64,000 nucleotides of DNA from Salinispora fenicalii (GCF_000514815.1 NZ_AZWQ01000010.1:62157-126156), one strand, 5' to 3'; counted from the first letter of the stretch, positions 48,868 to 58,021 are shown. Notes: generated by a model not told the origin, from the sequence alone. Numbers and translations: made by a program.

Positions 48868-50703
48868 TCAAGGCAGCGGTCCGAGAGCGAGATAGCCGCG
48901 CTCGGCCGCCTCCTGGAGCTGCCACTGATCCCGGTACCAGCCGGGCGTGGCGACCAGGTCGGCGTGCCGGCCGCGCTGGACCACCCGGCCAGACTCGAGC
49001 ACCAGGATCTCGTCAACCGCGTCGAGGCCACGCAGCCGGTGACTGATCAGCAGGACGGAGCGGTGGGTCGGCGTGGCGGCCAGCACAGAAGCCAGTACGT
49101 CGTCCGCGGCCACCGGGTCGAGCCCTTCGGTCGGTTCGTCGAGCACCAGCACCGCCGGCTCGGCGAGGAGCGCCCGAGCTAGCGCGAGCCGCTGCCGCTG
49201 GCCGCCGGAGAGCTGCCCGCCCTCTTCGCCCACCACTGTGTCCCAGCCGTCGGGCTGCTCCCGTACCCAACCGGCCAGCCCAGCGGTGACCGTAGCCGCG
49301 ACAAGGTCCTCCTCGGTCGCGTCGGGGCGACCGAGTAACAGGTTCTCCCGGACCGTGGCGTGGAAGACGTACGCCTCGGCGAGTAGGCCCCCGACGTAGC
49401 GGGGAAGGAGCTCCGCCGGGTAGGCGGAGAGCTCCTGTCCGTCCAGGATGATCCGTCCGGCGCTCGGCCGTACGCTGCCGATGAGGGCGGCGGCGAGGGT
49501 GCTCTTGCCGGCGCCGCTCGGCCCCACCACGGCGACCCGCCGGCCGGGGGGCAGGTCCAGGCGGAGCCGGTCGAGGGCGGGCGGCCCCTCGCTGCGGTAG
49601 CGGACGGTGACATCGTTGAATCGGATCTCCGCGGCGGTGGGGGCGGGGCTTACCGCGGGTGTGGCTGCGGTTGCTGTCGGCGTCTCCCGGAGCAGCGCGG
49701 CGACTCGGCTGAGGCCAGCGCGGAGGCCGGTCCACTGCCGGGCGGCGCCGACGAGGGCGAGCGCGACCTCGACGGCGACCAAGGTGCCGACGGCGAGGAC
49801 GCCGACCAGCACCCCGTTGACGCCATCGGCCAGGGCCACCAGCAGCACCGCCCCGGCGGTCAGCCCGGCCACCAGGACACCCAGCGCGTCCACCGCGAAG
49901 CCGGCCGCGGCCAGCCGCCGTTCGATCTGGGCCAGCCGTTGGATCCGGTCGGTTGCCGCGCCCCGGGCCCGATCGGTGGCCCCGAAGGCGGCGAGGTCGG
50001 CAGCGCCGTGAGTGAGATCAACTGCGTCGGTGGCCAGGGCACCGCGTAGCGGCGCCAGCTCGGCGGCGGCACGTCGGGTCAGCGCAGTGGCCAGCGCCGG
50101 CAGCGCGACCCCCGCGAGTAGCAGCCCAACCGCGAGCGCTCCGGCGGCGGCCGGTGAGACGAACGTGGTCGCGGCGACGGCCACCACACCCACTAGCCCC
50201 GCCGCCGTGGCCGGAACGAGGACCCGTAACAGCAGGTCCTGGACGGCTTCGACGTCGGAGACCAGCCGGCTCAGGGCGTCTCCGGAGTGCTGCCTGGCGC
50301 TGTCCCGCCGGGACGCCAGGGCGGCGAAGACCCGGGTACGGACATCGGTGACCAGCCGCAGCACCGCGTCGTGCCCGGCCAGGCGTTCGGTGTAGCGGAG
50401 CACGCCGCGCCCGATGGCGAGCGCACGGACGGCGACGATCGCCACCGTCAGCCGGTCCAGCGGTGGGCGGCCGGCGGCGCTCATCAGCAGCCACGTCGCG
50501 GTGGACATCAGGGCCAGCGCGGCGAACTCGGTGGCGGCGGCGAGCAGGCCCGCGCCGACTAGCCGGTTCAGGTAGGGGCGGGCCAGCCGCAGGACCACCC
50601 GCTCCGGCGCGTCGGCACGCCCGGTGGATAGCGGCGTCCCATCGCCGTCGGTGCCGTGGGCCGGGGGAGTGCCCGGGTAGCTGGTCGGGTCGGAGACACT
50701 CAT
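48868..50703 (-). CDS. cydC: Thiol reductant ABC exporter subunit CydC
   Basis: Half of the CydDC heterodimeric exporter of cysteine/glutathione-type thiols, needed for cytochrome bd assembly. The 611-residue protein has an N-terminal six-helix ABC membrane domain, beginning near LVGAGLLAAATEFAALALMSTATWLL, and an ATPase domain: Walker A GPSGAGKST, LSGGQRQRLAL and VLDEPTEGLD. It overlaps cydD by one base (TGATG). The N-terminal 40 residues are a hydrophilic extension. cydAB are not in the window. Confidence 0.92.
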   Translation of the reverse strand: MSVSDPTSYPGTPPAHGTDGDGTPLSTGRADAPERVVLRLARPYLNRLVGAGLLAAATEFAALALMSTATWLLMSAAGRPPLDRLTVAIVAVRALAIGRGVLRYTERLAGHDAVLRLVTDVRTRVFAALASRRDSARQHSGDALSRLVSDVEAVQDLLLRVLVPATAAGLVGVVAVAATTFVSPAAAGALAVGLLLAGVALPALATALTRRAAAELAPLRGALATDAVDLTHGAADLAAFGATDRARGAATDRIQRLAQIERRLAAAGFAVDALGVLVAGLTAGAVLLVALADGVNGVLVGVLAVGTLVAVEVALALVGAARQWTGLRAGLSRVAALLRETPTATAATPAVSPAPTAAEIRFNDVTVRYRSEGPPALDRLRLDLPPGRRVAVVGPSGAGKSTLAAALIGSVRPSAGRIILDGQELSAYPAELLPRYVGGLLAEAYVFHATVRENLLLGRPDATEEDLVAATVTAGLAGWVREQPDGWDTVVGEEGGQLSGGQRQRLALARALLAEPAVLVLDEPTEGLDPVAADDVLASVLAATPTHRSVLLISHRLRGLDAVDEILVLESGRVVQRGRHADLVATPGWYRDQWQLQEAAERGYLALGPLP

Positions 50704-52376
50704 CAGGCCGTCCTCCCGGCGGGGGTCGGGGTGAGCTCGGTCACCCGCCCGTCGGCGACCCGCAGCACGCGGTCCGCGTCGGCGAGCAGCGCGGGGCGAT
50801 GGGCCACCAGCAGCGCCGTGCGGCCGGCCACCAACGTGCGAGTGGCCTTGAGGACGGCTGACTCGCTCCCCGCGTCCAGGCGGGCGGTCGGCTCGTCGAG
50901 CAGCACTATCGGTGCGTCCCGGAGGAAGGCTCGGGCAAGCGCGACCCGTTGCCGTTGACCGCTGGAGAGGCCGTGCCCCCGCTCACCGAGGCGGGTGGCC
51001 AGCCCGTCGGGGAGCGCGGCGAGGACATCGGTCAGCGCCGCGTCGCGCACGGCGCCAGCCAGCGCGGCGTCGGGTGTGTCCGGGGAGCCGAGACGGATGT
51101 TGTCCGCCAGTGAGGCGGCGAAGAGGTGGGCCCGCTGCGGAACCCAGGCGAGGTGGCGACGCCAGGCGTCCAGGTCGGCCTGGGCTAGGTCGACGCCGTC
51201 CACGGTGACCCGGCCGGAGGTGGGCGGAACAAATCCGAGCAGCAGGTTCAGCAGGGTGCTCTTGCCGGCGCCGCTTGGCCCGACCACCGCGATCCGTTCG
51301 CCGGGCTGGATCGTCAGCGTGACATCGCGCAGCGCCGTGGTCCGGTCGTAGGCGACGGTGACACCCTCGAACCGGATCACGCCCCGGCCGTTCGGCTCGG
51401 CTGGGCCCGTCCCGGTGCCGGCCTCGGGTGCCGCGGCGGAGAGGGTGAGCGCCTCGTCCAGCGCGGTGAGCCCCTCCATGCTGGCGTGGAAGCGACTGCC
51501 GGCAGTCCGCAGCGGCAGGTACGCCTCGGGGGTGAGTAGCAGCACCAGCAGCGCGGTCTGCAGGGTCAGCCCGCCGCCGAGCAGCCGGACCCCGACCGGC
51601 ACCGCGACCAGCGCGACGGAGAGGGTGGCGACCAACTCCAGCACCAGTGCGGAGAGGAACGCGATGCGCAGCGTCCGCATGGTCGCCACCCGGTGCCCGT
51701 CGGCCATCCGGCGGACCACCTCGGTCTGGGCCCGGGCCCGGCCGAACGTCCGCAGCGTCGGGAGCCCGGCGATCATGTCCAGGAAGTGCCCACCGAGCAG
51801 CGCCAGCCGCCGCCACTGACGTTCCGTCGCCGCCTGCGCCTGCCAGCCGAGCAGCGCGCCGAAGATCGGGATGAGGGGGAGGGTGACCGCGATGATGAGG
51901 GCGGAACTCCAGTCGGCGACGAAGATCCGGGCGAGTACGGCGATCGGCACGGTGACGCTGAGGACGAGCTGCGGCAGGTACCCGGTGAAGTAGGCGTCCA
52001 GCGCGTCCAGCCCGCGCCCGGCCAGCGTCGCCAGCTGCCCGGCCCGCTGTCCGGCGACCCAGGTCGGGCCGTGCCGACCGACCGCGGCGAGTAGCTCGGC
52101 CCGCAGCGCTGCCTTGACGGTCGCGGCGACCCGGGCCGACACCGTTCCCTGCGCCCACACCAGCAGCGACCGGGCGCTGATCGCGGCGACGAAACCGGCC
52201 AACGCGGGTCGGTTGAGCCGCCCGTCGAACGCGGTGGCGAGCAGTGCGGCGAGCGCGGTCGCCTGCGCCAGCACCAGGCCCGCGGCGAGTACGCCGAGGA
52301 GCGCGAGCACGGCGAGGTCGCGCCGGGCCGCGGGGACCCGTCGCAGCAGACGTGGATCGAAGGGACGACGGTTCAC
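50703..52376 (-). CDS. cydD: Thiol reductant ABC exporter subunit CydD
   Basis: Partner of CydC, 557 residues. The membrane domain starts near AVLALLGVLAAGLVLAQATALAALL, and the ATPase domain has Walker A GPSGAGKST, LSSGQRQRVALARAF (serine in place of the first glycine of LSGGQ) and LLDEPTARLD. It is transcribed first, as in other actinobacteria. The absence of adjacent cydAB is unusual, since the four genes are often grouped. Confidence 0.92.
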   Translation of the reverse strand: MNRRPFDPRLLRRVPAARRDLAVLALLGVLAAGLVLAQATALAALLATAFDGRLNRPALAGFVAAISARSLLVWAQGTVSARVAATVKAALRAELLAAVGRHGPTWVAGQRAGQLATLAGRGLDALDAYFTGYLPQLVLSVTVPIAVLARIFVADWSSALIIAVTLPLIPIFGALLGWQAQAATERQWRRLALLGGHFLDMIAGLPTLRTFGRARAQTEVVRRMADGHRVATMRTLRIAFLSALVLELVATLSVALVAVPVGVRLLGGGLTLQTALLVLLLTPEAYLPLRTAGSRFHASMEGLTALDEALTLSAAAPEAGTGTGPAEPNGRGVIRFEGVTVAYDRTTALRDVTLTIQPGERIAVVGPSGAGKSTLLNLLLGFVPPTSGRVTVDGVDLAQADLDAWRRHLAWVPQRAHLFAASLADNIRLGSPDTPDAALAGAVRDAALTDVLAALPDGLATRLGERGHGLSSGQRQRVALARAFLRDAPIVLLDEPTARLDAGSESAVLKATRTLVAGRTALLVAHRPALLADADRVLRVADGRVTELTPTPAGRTA

Positions 52377-52473
52377 CGCTGTCCCGGTGCCCTACCGTCG
52401 GTCCGTCCCCGGAACTCCCACCAGCACATTTCGCACAGCCTAGTCGGGCCGGACTCCGGTGGTGCCGCTGCCA

Positions 52474-53379
52474 TCAGCTCAGGAACAGCGAGACCGGTAG
52501 GGCGACCAGCGTGGTCGTCACCGCCAGCGCGGCGGCGCCGACCAGCCGGGGTGGTCGTCCCGACTCCAGTAGCCGGTGGACCCGCAGTTCGAGGTCGCGG
52601 TCACCGATGCCCAGGGTGCCGGCCGGGGTGATCCGGTCACCAGCGGCGGCGAACCGGCGCAGCGCGCCCGCCAGGGGTGCCTCGGCGTGCCGCTCGCGGG
52701 CCTTGTCATCGGCGCGCATCTCGACCAGCAGGGCGACTCGCTCGTGTGCGTCCCGTACCCAGCGGAGCCAGGGCAGCACCCGACGGAGCGCGGTGAATGG
52801 CAACAGGACGAGATCGTGCCGTTCCTGGGCGTGGGCCCGCTCGTGGGTGAGCACGGCCGCCAGCTCGGCCTGGTCCAGCAGGTCGAGGGTGCCGGCACTG
52901 ACCACGACCCGAGGCCGTACCCCGGGCAGGCAGTACGCGGCCGCGCTCGGATGGTCGAGCACCAGTGCACCGGGCACCGTTGGATCCTGCCGGGCGACCA
53001 GCGTGAGCAGATCCCGGTGGCGGCGCTGGGCCCGGACGGCGCTGTGCAGGCTGCGGAGGGTGGTGGTGAACAGCACCACGCCGATTCCGCAGCCGAGACC
53101 GATGAGCCCGAGCTGGAGCGGGGTAACCCCGGCCGGCCACGCGCCGCGCCGCAGCTCCTCGGCGAGGGCCCAGAGGGCGCTGCCGGTCGGCAGGTCATAC
53201 GCGGCCAGGCCGAGGGCCATCGGGAGACCCATCGCCGCCAGGCCAGCCGCCAGGCCGACCGCCTGCCAGCAGACAATGGCCACCCGCGGGCTGCGCCAGG
53301 TCCAGGTTGAACGGGCTAGTACCTGCGCGGTGAGCCAGCAGGCCAGCACCGTGAGCCCGAAGTGCAGCGCGTACGTCAT
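52474..53379 (-). CDS. M56 family (BlaR1/MecR1-like) membrane metalloprotease
   Basis: A 301-residue membrane protein with about four hydrophobic segments and a zinc-protease site LTHERAHAQERHDL (HExxH form) near residue 180, as in BlaR1/MecR1 proteases. There is no penicillin-binding sensor domain, so the signal is not a beta-lactam bound at a C-terminal domain. It pairs with the BlaI-type repressor 10 bases upstream. In known systems such a protease causes loss of the repressor; that is inferred here. Confidence 0.9.
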   Translation of the reverse strand: MTYALHFGLTVLACWLTAQVLARSTWTWRSPRVAIVCWQAVGLAAGLAAMGLPMALGLAAYDLPTGSALWALAEELRRGAWPAGVTPLQLGLIGLGCGIGVVLFTTTLRSLHSAVRAQRRHRDLLTLVARQDPTVPGALVLDHPSAAAYCLPGVRPRVVVSAGTLDLLDQAELAAVLTHERAHAQERHDLVLLPFTALRRVLPWLRWVRDAHERVALLVEMRADDKARERHAEAPLAGALRRFAAAGDRITPAGTLGIGDRDLELRVHRLLESGRPPRLVGAAALAVTTTLVALPVSLFLS

Positions 53380-53389
53380 GCTTGCCGCC

Positions 53390-53878
53390 CTAGTGCTCCG
53401 GCGCCTTGGCCGCCGGTGTGGCCGGGACCGTCGGTGTGACGGGGGGCGCCGATGTGATGGGGTCCGCCGGTGTGGCGGGGGGCGCCGGTGTGGCGGGGCT
53501 GGCCGGGGCGCTGGGCTCGCCCGCCGCGCTCAGTGCGGCGCGCAGCACCTCCGCCTCGGTCCCGGTCACCGACCGGGCGAAGCGCACCAGGGCGGCGTCT
53601 CGACTACCGCCGAGATCCAGCGCGTCGAGCATGAGTTTGGCGATGTGCGCCTCTCGGCTTGCGGCGGCCCGGTACCGCCAGGCCCGCCCCTCGCGTTCCC
53701 GCCGCACCATGCCCTTGCCGGCGAGCCGGTCCAGCACGGTCAGCACGGTGGTGTAGGCCAGCTCGCGCCCGGCGAGGGCGTCGACGACCTCCCGCACCAT
53801 GAGCCCGTCTGATCTGCCGGGGAGTAGGTCCCACAGCACATCCATCACTGCGCGTTCGAGCTCGCCGAGCCGGGTCAC
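53390..53878 (-). CDS. BlaI/MecI/CopY family repressor with Pro-rich tail
   Basis: A winged-helix repressor of 162 residues. Residues 1-80 are the BlaI fold: LGELERAVMDVLWDL, AYTTVLTVLDRLAGKGMVRRE and RAWRYRAAASREAH. Residues about 125-160 are a Pro/Ala/Thr repeat tail coded by five 18-base units. Most BlaI proteins are about 125 residues and end before such a tail. A CTAC-N5-GTAG inverted repeat lies just upstream, a plausible autoregulatory site. Confidence 0.9.
   Translation of the reverse strand: MTRLGELERAVMDVLWDLLPGRSDGLMVREVVDALAGRELAYTTVLTVLDRLAGKGMVRREREGRAWRYRAAASREAHIAKLMLDALDLGGSRDAALVRFARSVTGTEAEVLRAALSAAGEPSAPASPATPAPPATPADPITSAPPVTPTVPATPAAKAPEH
53413..53502. repeat. Five 18-bp tandem repeats inside the BlaI-type gene
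   Basis: Units of the form (C/T)CGGTGTGGCGGGGGGCG run from 53413 in 18-base steps. They keep frame and encode the Pro/Ala/Thr tail in six-residue steps. Confidence 0.75.
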
Positions 53879-53887
53879 CCGGTAATC

Positions 53888-53903
53888 CTACCCCGCGTAG
53901 TAG
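53888..53903. promoter_or_regulatory. Candidate BlaI operator
   Basis: CTAC-CCCGC-GTAG, followed by TAG, sits 10 bases upstream of the BlaI-type start codon. TAC/GTA half-sites are typical of BlaI family boxes. Confidence 0.4.
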
Positions 53904-53909
53904 TGGCCG

Positions 53910-54749
53910 TTAGCCGCCCTTGGGGTGCCAGACCGTCTTCGTCTCCAGCAGTGCGGTCATCCGGGCCAGGCCGGGATTGGCATACCAGTCGTAGTTGGCC
54001 GGGACGGGACGCAGTACCCGCTTGAGGTTCTCCGCCGCCTTGACCTCCAGGCTCGTCGCCAGCTCGGCGTCGGCCACGCCCGCCAGATCGAGGGCGTTGA
54101 CATCCCGGTGGCCCGCCAGCGACGGGACCGTCTCCTGGAGGCGACCGGTCAGGATGTTGACCACCCCGGCGGGCAGGTCAGCGGTGGCCAGCACCTCGGC
54201 CAGGGTCACCGCGGCGAGGGGATCGGTGGGCGAGGCCGCCACGACCACCGTGTTTCCGCTCACGATCGCCGGGGCGATGACACTGACCAGGCCGAGCAGC
54301 GCCGGTGCCGCGGGGGCCACCACGGCTACCACCCCGGTTGGCTCCGGCGTTGACAGGTTGAAGTACGGGCCAGCGACCGGGTTCACGCCGCCCCGCACCT
54401 GGGGCAGCTTGTCCGACCAGCCGGCGTACCAGACCCAACGGTCGGTCGCGGCGTCCACCTCGTCGCCGGGGATGCCCAGGGCCACGAACTGCTCGCGCCG
54501 GCCCTCCAGCATCTCGGCGGCGCGGTAGAGGATCTGACCCCGGTTGTACGCGGTCGCACCGGCCCAACCCGAACCGGCGGCCCGGGCCGCCAAGACCGCG
54601 TCCCGTGCGTCCTTGCGCGAGGCGAGCGCCACGTTGGCCGTGCTGTTCTCACCTGACTGCACGAGATACGACCGTCCCGACTCGCTGCGCGGGAACTTCC
54701 CGCCGATGTAGAGCTTGTATGTCTTTCGTACCGTGACCCGCTCAGACAT
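53910..54749 (-). CDS. Truncated aldehyde dehydrogenase-like protein, no catalytic cysteine
   Basis: A 279-residue protein that aligns with roughly the N-terminal half of aldehyde dehydrogenases (KLYIGGKFPRSESGRS, DAVLAARAAGSGWAGATAY, the NAD-binding part TGVVAVVAPAAPALLGLVSVIAPAIVSGNTVVV and LPAGVVNILTG). The usual catalytic Cys segment is absent and the protein then ends in a short unrelated stretch. It overlaps the full-length dehydrogenase gene by eight bases. The layout (catalytic domain followed by a dead one) resembles ALDH16, where both are fused. It may be a structural or regulatory partner. Confidence 0.85.
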   Translation of the reverse strand: MSERVTVRKTYKLYIGGKFPRSESGRSYLVQSGENSTANVALASRKDARDAVLAARAAGSGWAGATAYNRGQILYRAAEMLEGRREQFVALGIPGDEVDAATDRWVWYAGWSDKLPQVRGGVNPVAGPYFNLSTPEPTGVVAVVAPAAPALLGLVSVIAPAIVSGNTVVVAASPTDPLAAVTLAEVLATADLPAGVVNILTGRLQETVPSLAGHRDVNALDLAGVADAELATSLEVKAAENLKRVLRPVPANYDWYANPGLARMTALLETKTVWHPKGG

Positions 54750-56172
54750 TCAGGTACGCCTCCAGCCCGTGCCGGCCGCCCTCGCGACCGTAGCCCGACT
54801 CCTGGTAACCGCCGAACGGCGAGGTGGGGTCGAATTTGTTGAAGGTGTTGGCCCAGACCACGCCGGCGCGGAGCCGGTCGGCCAGCCAGAGCATCCGGGA
54901 GCCCTTCTCCGTCCACACGCCGGCCGAGAGCCCGTACGGGGTGTTGTTGGCCTTCTCGACGGCCTCCGCGGGGGTGCGGAAGGTCAGCACGGACAGCACT
55001 GGGCCGAAGATCTCCTCGCGGGCGATTCGATGGGCCTGGGTGACACCGGTGAAGATCGTGGGCGCGAACCAGAAGCCACGGTCGGGAAGCTCACACGGGG
55101 GCGACCAGCGCTGGGCCCCCTCGGCCGTGCCGGCGTCGGCGAGCTCCCTGATCCGGGCCAGCTGCGCCGCCGAGTTGATCGCCCCGATGTCGGTGTTCTT
55201 GTCCAGCGGGTCACCGACGCGCAGCTGGGCCATCCGCCGTTTCAGCGATGCCAGCACCTGGTCGGCGACTGACTCCTGCAGCAGCAGGCGGGAGCCGGCG
55301 CAGCAGACATGCCCCTGGTTGAAGAAGATGCCGTTGACGATGCCCTCAACCGCCTGGTCCACCGGGGCGTCGTCGAAGACGATGTTGGCGGCCTTACCGC
55401 CCAGCTCCAGGGTGAGCTTCGTGTCGGTGCCGGCTACGGCGCGGGCGATGGCCTTGCCCACCTCGGTGGAGCCGGTGAAGGCGACCTTGTCCACGTCGTG
55501 GTGCTCGACCAGTGCCCGGCCGGTATCACCCGCGCCGGTGACGATGTTCACCACTCCGGCGGGGAGGTCGGCCTGCTGGCAGATCTCGGCGAAGAGCAAC
55601 GCGGTGAGCGAGGTCGTCTCCGCGGGTTTGAGCACCACGGTGTTGCCAGTGGCCAGCGCCGGGGCGATCTTCCACGCCAGCATGAGCAGGGGGAAGTTCC
55701 ACGGGATGATCTGCGCGGCCACCCCGAGCGGCCGGGGGCCGGGCCCGAACCCCGCGTGGTCGAGCTTGTCCGCCCAGCCGGCGTAGTAGAAGAAGTGGGC
55801 GGCGACCAGCGGAAGGTCAACGTCCCGGGACTCCTTGATCGGTTTGCCGTTGTCCAGCGACTCCAGCACCGCCAACTCGCGGGAACGCTCCTGAATGAGG
55901 CGCGCGATCCGGAACAGGTACTTGGCCCGGTCCCGGCCCGGCATCGGGCCCCAGACGCGGTCGTACGCAGTTCGTGCGGCGCGGACGGCGCGGTCAACAT
56001 CGCCGACGCCGCCTGCGGCCACTTCGGCGAGGACCTCCTCCGAGGCGGGGTTGATCGAGGTGAAGCTATCGCCGTCGGTCGGGTCAACGAACTCGCCGCC
56101 GACGAAGAGCCCGTACGCGGGCTGGAGCCGTACCACCGAGCGTGACTCGGGGGCGGGGGCGTATTCGAACAT
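54742..56172 (-). CDS. Aldehyde dehydrogenase (catalytic)
   Basis: NAD(P)-dependent aldehyde dehydrogenase of 476 residues. Signatures are IPWNFPLLMLAWKIAPAL, FTGSTEVGKAIA, LELGGKAANIVF with the general base glutamate, and NQGHVCCAGSRLLL with the catalytic cysteine near residue 288. It lies 5 bases after deoC on the same strand, so its probable substrate is acetaldehyde from deoxyribose-phosphate cleavage, although broad specificity is common. It overlaps the truncated paralogue. Confidence 0.93.
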   Translation of the reverse strand: MFEYAPAPESRSVVRLQPAYGLFVGGEFVDPTDGDSFTSINPASEEVLAEVAAGGVGDVDRAVRAARTAYDRVWGPMPGRDRAKYLFRIARLIQERSRELAVLESLDNGKPIKESRDVDLPLVAAHFFYYAGWADKLDHAGFGPGPRPLGVAAQIIPWNFPLLMLAWKIAPALATGNTVVLKPAETTSLTALLFAEICQQADLPAGVVNIVTGAGDTGRALVEHHDVDKVAFTGSTEVGKAIARAVAGTDTKLTLELGGKAANIVFDDAPVDQAVEGIVNGIFFNQGHVCCAGSRLLLQESVADQVLASLKRRMAQLRVGDPLDKNTDIGAINSAAQLARIRELADAGTAEGAQRWSPPCELPDRGFWFAPTIFTGVTQAHRIAREEIFGPVLSVLTFRTPAEAVEKANNTPYGLSAGVWTEKGSRMLWLADRLRAGVVWANTFNKFDPTSPFGGYQESGYGREGGRHGLEAYLNV

Positions 56173-56177
56173 CGCGC

Positions 56178-57188
56178 TCAGTCCCGGGTGAAGTAGTCGG
56201 GACCGGCGTATTCGCCGGTCGTCAGCTTGGTGCGCTGCATCAGCAGGTCGTTGAGGAGGCTGGAGGCACCGAACCGGAACCAGTCCGGGTCCAGCCAGTC
56301 CGCGCCGACCGTCTCGTTGACCAGCACGAGGTATTTGATGGCGTCTTTGGTGGTCTTGATGCCGCCGGCCGGCTTCACGCCGACCTGCCGTCCGGTCGCG
56401 GCACGGAAGTCCCGGACTGCTTCCAGCATCACCAGCGTCACCGGCGGGGTAGCCGCCGCCGGGACCTTACCGGTGGAGGTCTTGATGAAGTCCGCGCCGG
56501 CCAGCATGGCGAGCCAGGACGCGCGCCGGACGTTGTCGTAGGTGGAGAGCTCCCCGGTTTCCAGGATCACCTTGAGGTGGGCCGGGCCGCAGGCCTCCCG
56601 GATGGCCACGATCTCGTCGTAGACCTCCTGGTATCGGCCGGTCAGGAAGGCGCTCCGGTTGATCACCATGTCGATCTCGTCGGCGCCGGCTGCGACCGCG
56701 GCTCGGGTGTCAGCGAGCTTGATCTCCAGCGGGGCCTGGCCGGAGGGGAAGGCGGTCGCCACGCTGGCCAGGTGTACCAGGCCGGTTCCGGCTGGTGCTG
56801 CTTGCGCGTCGGCCGGTCCTGCCCCGCCGGCGGGCTGACGGAGCACCTCGGCCACGTACGGGACCATCGACGGGTAGACGCAGACGGCGCCGACGTGCGG
56901 GCAGGACGGGTCGGCGGGGTCGGGGCGCAGGGCCTTGGCGGCGAGGGCCCGTACCTTGCCGGGGGTGTCGGCCCCCTCGAGGGTGGTCAGGTCGACCATC
57001 CGGATGGCTAGGTCGATCGCCCAGGCCTTCGCCGTGGCCTTGATTGAACGTGTGCCGAGCTGCGCCGCCCGCTGCTCGGCGCCGACCTGGTCCACGCCGG
57101 GCAGGCCGTGGAGGAACGCCCGGAGGGCGGTCTCGGATCGTCCCAGCTCGGTTAGGTCCGACCGGGCCGACATCGCTGTCGCCGTCAT
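56178..57188 (-). CDS. deoC: Deoxyribose-phosphate aldolase
   Basis: Cleaves 2-deoxyribose-5-phosphate to acetaldehyde and glyceraldehyde-3-phosphate. The 336-residue protein has GAVCVYPSMVPYV, ADEIDMVINRSAFL, LKVILETGEL, FIKTSTGK with the Schiff-base lysine near residue 236, and VGVKPAGGIKTT. A Gly/Ala/Pro insertion after EVLRQPAGG makes it somewhat longer than the 220-260-residue E. coli type. It heads a deoC-ALDH-ALDH' unit. An alternative start is Met-6. Confidence 0.95.
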   Translation of the reverse strand: MTATAMSARSDLTELGRSETALRAFLHGLPGVDQVGAEQRAAQLGTRSIKATAKAWAIDLAIRMVDLTTLEGADTPGKVRALAAKALRPDPADPSCPHVGAVCVYPSMVPYVAEVLRQPAGGAGPADAQAAPAGTGLVHLASVATAFPSGQAPLEIKLADTRAAVAAGADEIDMVINRSAFLTGRYQEVYDEIVAIREACGPAHLKVILETGELSTYDNVRRASWLAMLAGADFIKTSTGKVPAAATPPVTLVMLEAVRDFRAATGRQVGVKPAGGIKTTKDAIKYLVLVNETVGADWLDPDWFRFGASSLLNDLLMQRTKLTTGEYAGPDYFTRD

Positions 57189-57296
57189 GCCCTGGAGTCT
57201 ACGCCGGAGCTCCAGGCTGTGATCTTGGCCATGGTGCTGGTGCGGGCCAGCGCCGCCGGTCCGGTCACACCGAGGGTGCCCAGGGCCGTGGGCGGG

Positions 57297-57302
57297 TAGG
57301 TT
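57297..57302 (+). promoter_or_regulatory. Candidate -10 box of upp (leaderless)
   Basis: TAGGTT fits TANNNT and ends eight bases before the upp GTG. No obvious -35. Confidence 0.35.
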
Positions 57303-57310
57303 GAGCGACC

Positions 57311-57943
57311 GTGGATGTACACGTCATTGACCACCCGCTCGCCCAGGCGCGGCTGACCGCGATGCGCGACGCGCGGACCGACTCGGCCTCGTTCCGCGCC
57401 GCGTTGCACGAACTCACCACCATGCTGGTGTACGAGGCGGCCCGATCCTTCCCCGTCGAGCGCTATCCGGTGCAAACCCCGGTCACCGGCACCCAGGGCA
57501 CCCGGCTCGCCAATCCGCCGCTGCTGGTGCCGGTGCTGCGGGCCGGCCTTGGCATGGCTGACGCGGCGCTGGGCCTGTTGCCGGAGTCGTCGATGGGCTT
57601 CGTCGGCCTGGCCCGGGACGAGGAGACCTTCGAGCCCCGCGCGTACATGGAGTCGCTCCCGCCCGACCTCACCGGGCTGCCGGTGCTGGTGCTCGACCCG
57701 ATGCTCGCCACCGGTGGCTCGTTGGAGCACTGTTGCCGGCTTCTCGCCGATCGGGGATGTGCCGACATCACTGTGCTCTGCGTGCTCGCCGCGCCGGTCG
57801 GAATTGACCGGCTGGAGCGCTCCGGCCTGCCCCTGCGCCTGGTTACGGCCGCGGTCGATGAGGGACTCAACGAGCGTCGGTTCATCGTTCCTGGCCTGGG
57901 TGACGCCGGTGACCGGCAGTTCGGCGGTATGCCCCGCTTCTGA
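57311..57943 (+). CDS. upp: Uracil phosphoribosyltransferase
   Basis: Converts uracil plus PRPP to UMP. The 210-residue protein has [18 protein letters not shown] at the N-terminus, [12 protein letters not shown], the PRPP loop [14 protein letters not shown] near residue 125 and the C-terminal uracil-contact region [15 protein letters not shown] at 57311 is the natural start. It supplies the pyrimidine salvage step for uracil released by the phosphorylase. It converges with the phosphosugar mutase gene. Confidence 0.97.
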   Translation: MDVHVIDHPLAQARLTAMRDARTDSASFRAALHELTTMLVYEAARSFPVERYPVQTPVTGTQGTRLANPPLLVPVLRAGLGMADAALGLLPESSMGFVGLARDEETFEPRAYMESLPPDLTGLPVLVLDPMLATGGSLEHCCRLLADRGCADITVLCVLAAPVGIDRLERSGLPLRLVTAAVDEGLNERRFIVPGLGDAGDRQFGGMPRF

Positions 57944-57984
57944 CCGACGGGTCCACGGTCGGTGTTGGGCGGCGGTCGGTTGTT

Positions 57985-58021
57985 GGGCGGGGCCCCACGC
58001 CCTCGGGACCGGACCCCGCCC
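57985..58021. terminator. Stem-loop between upp and the mutase gene
   Basis: GGGCGGGG pairs with CCCCGCCC across 21 bases. Its right arm touches the last base of the mutase stop codon, so it can serve both convergent genes. Confidence 0.5.
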
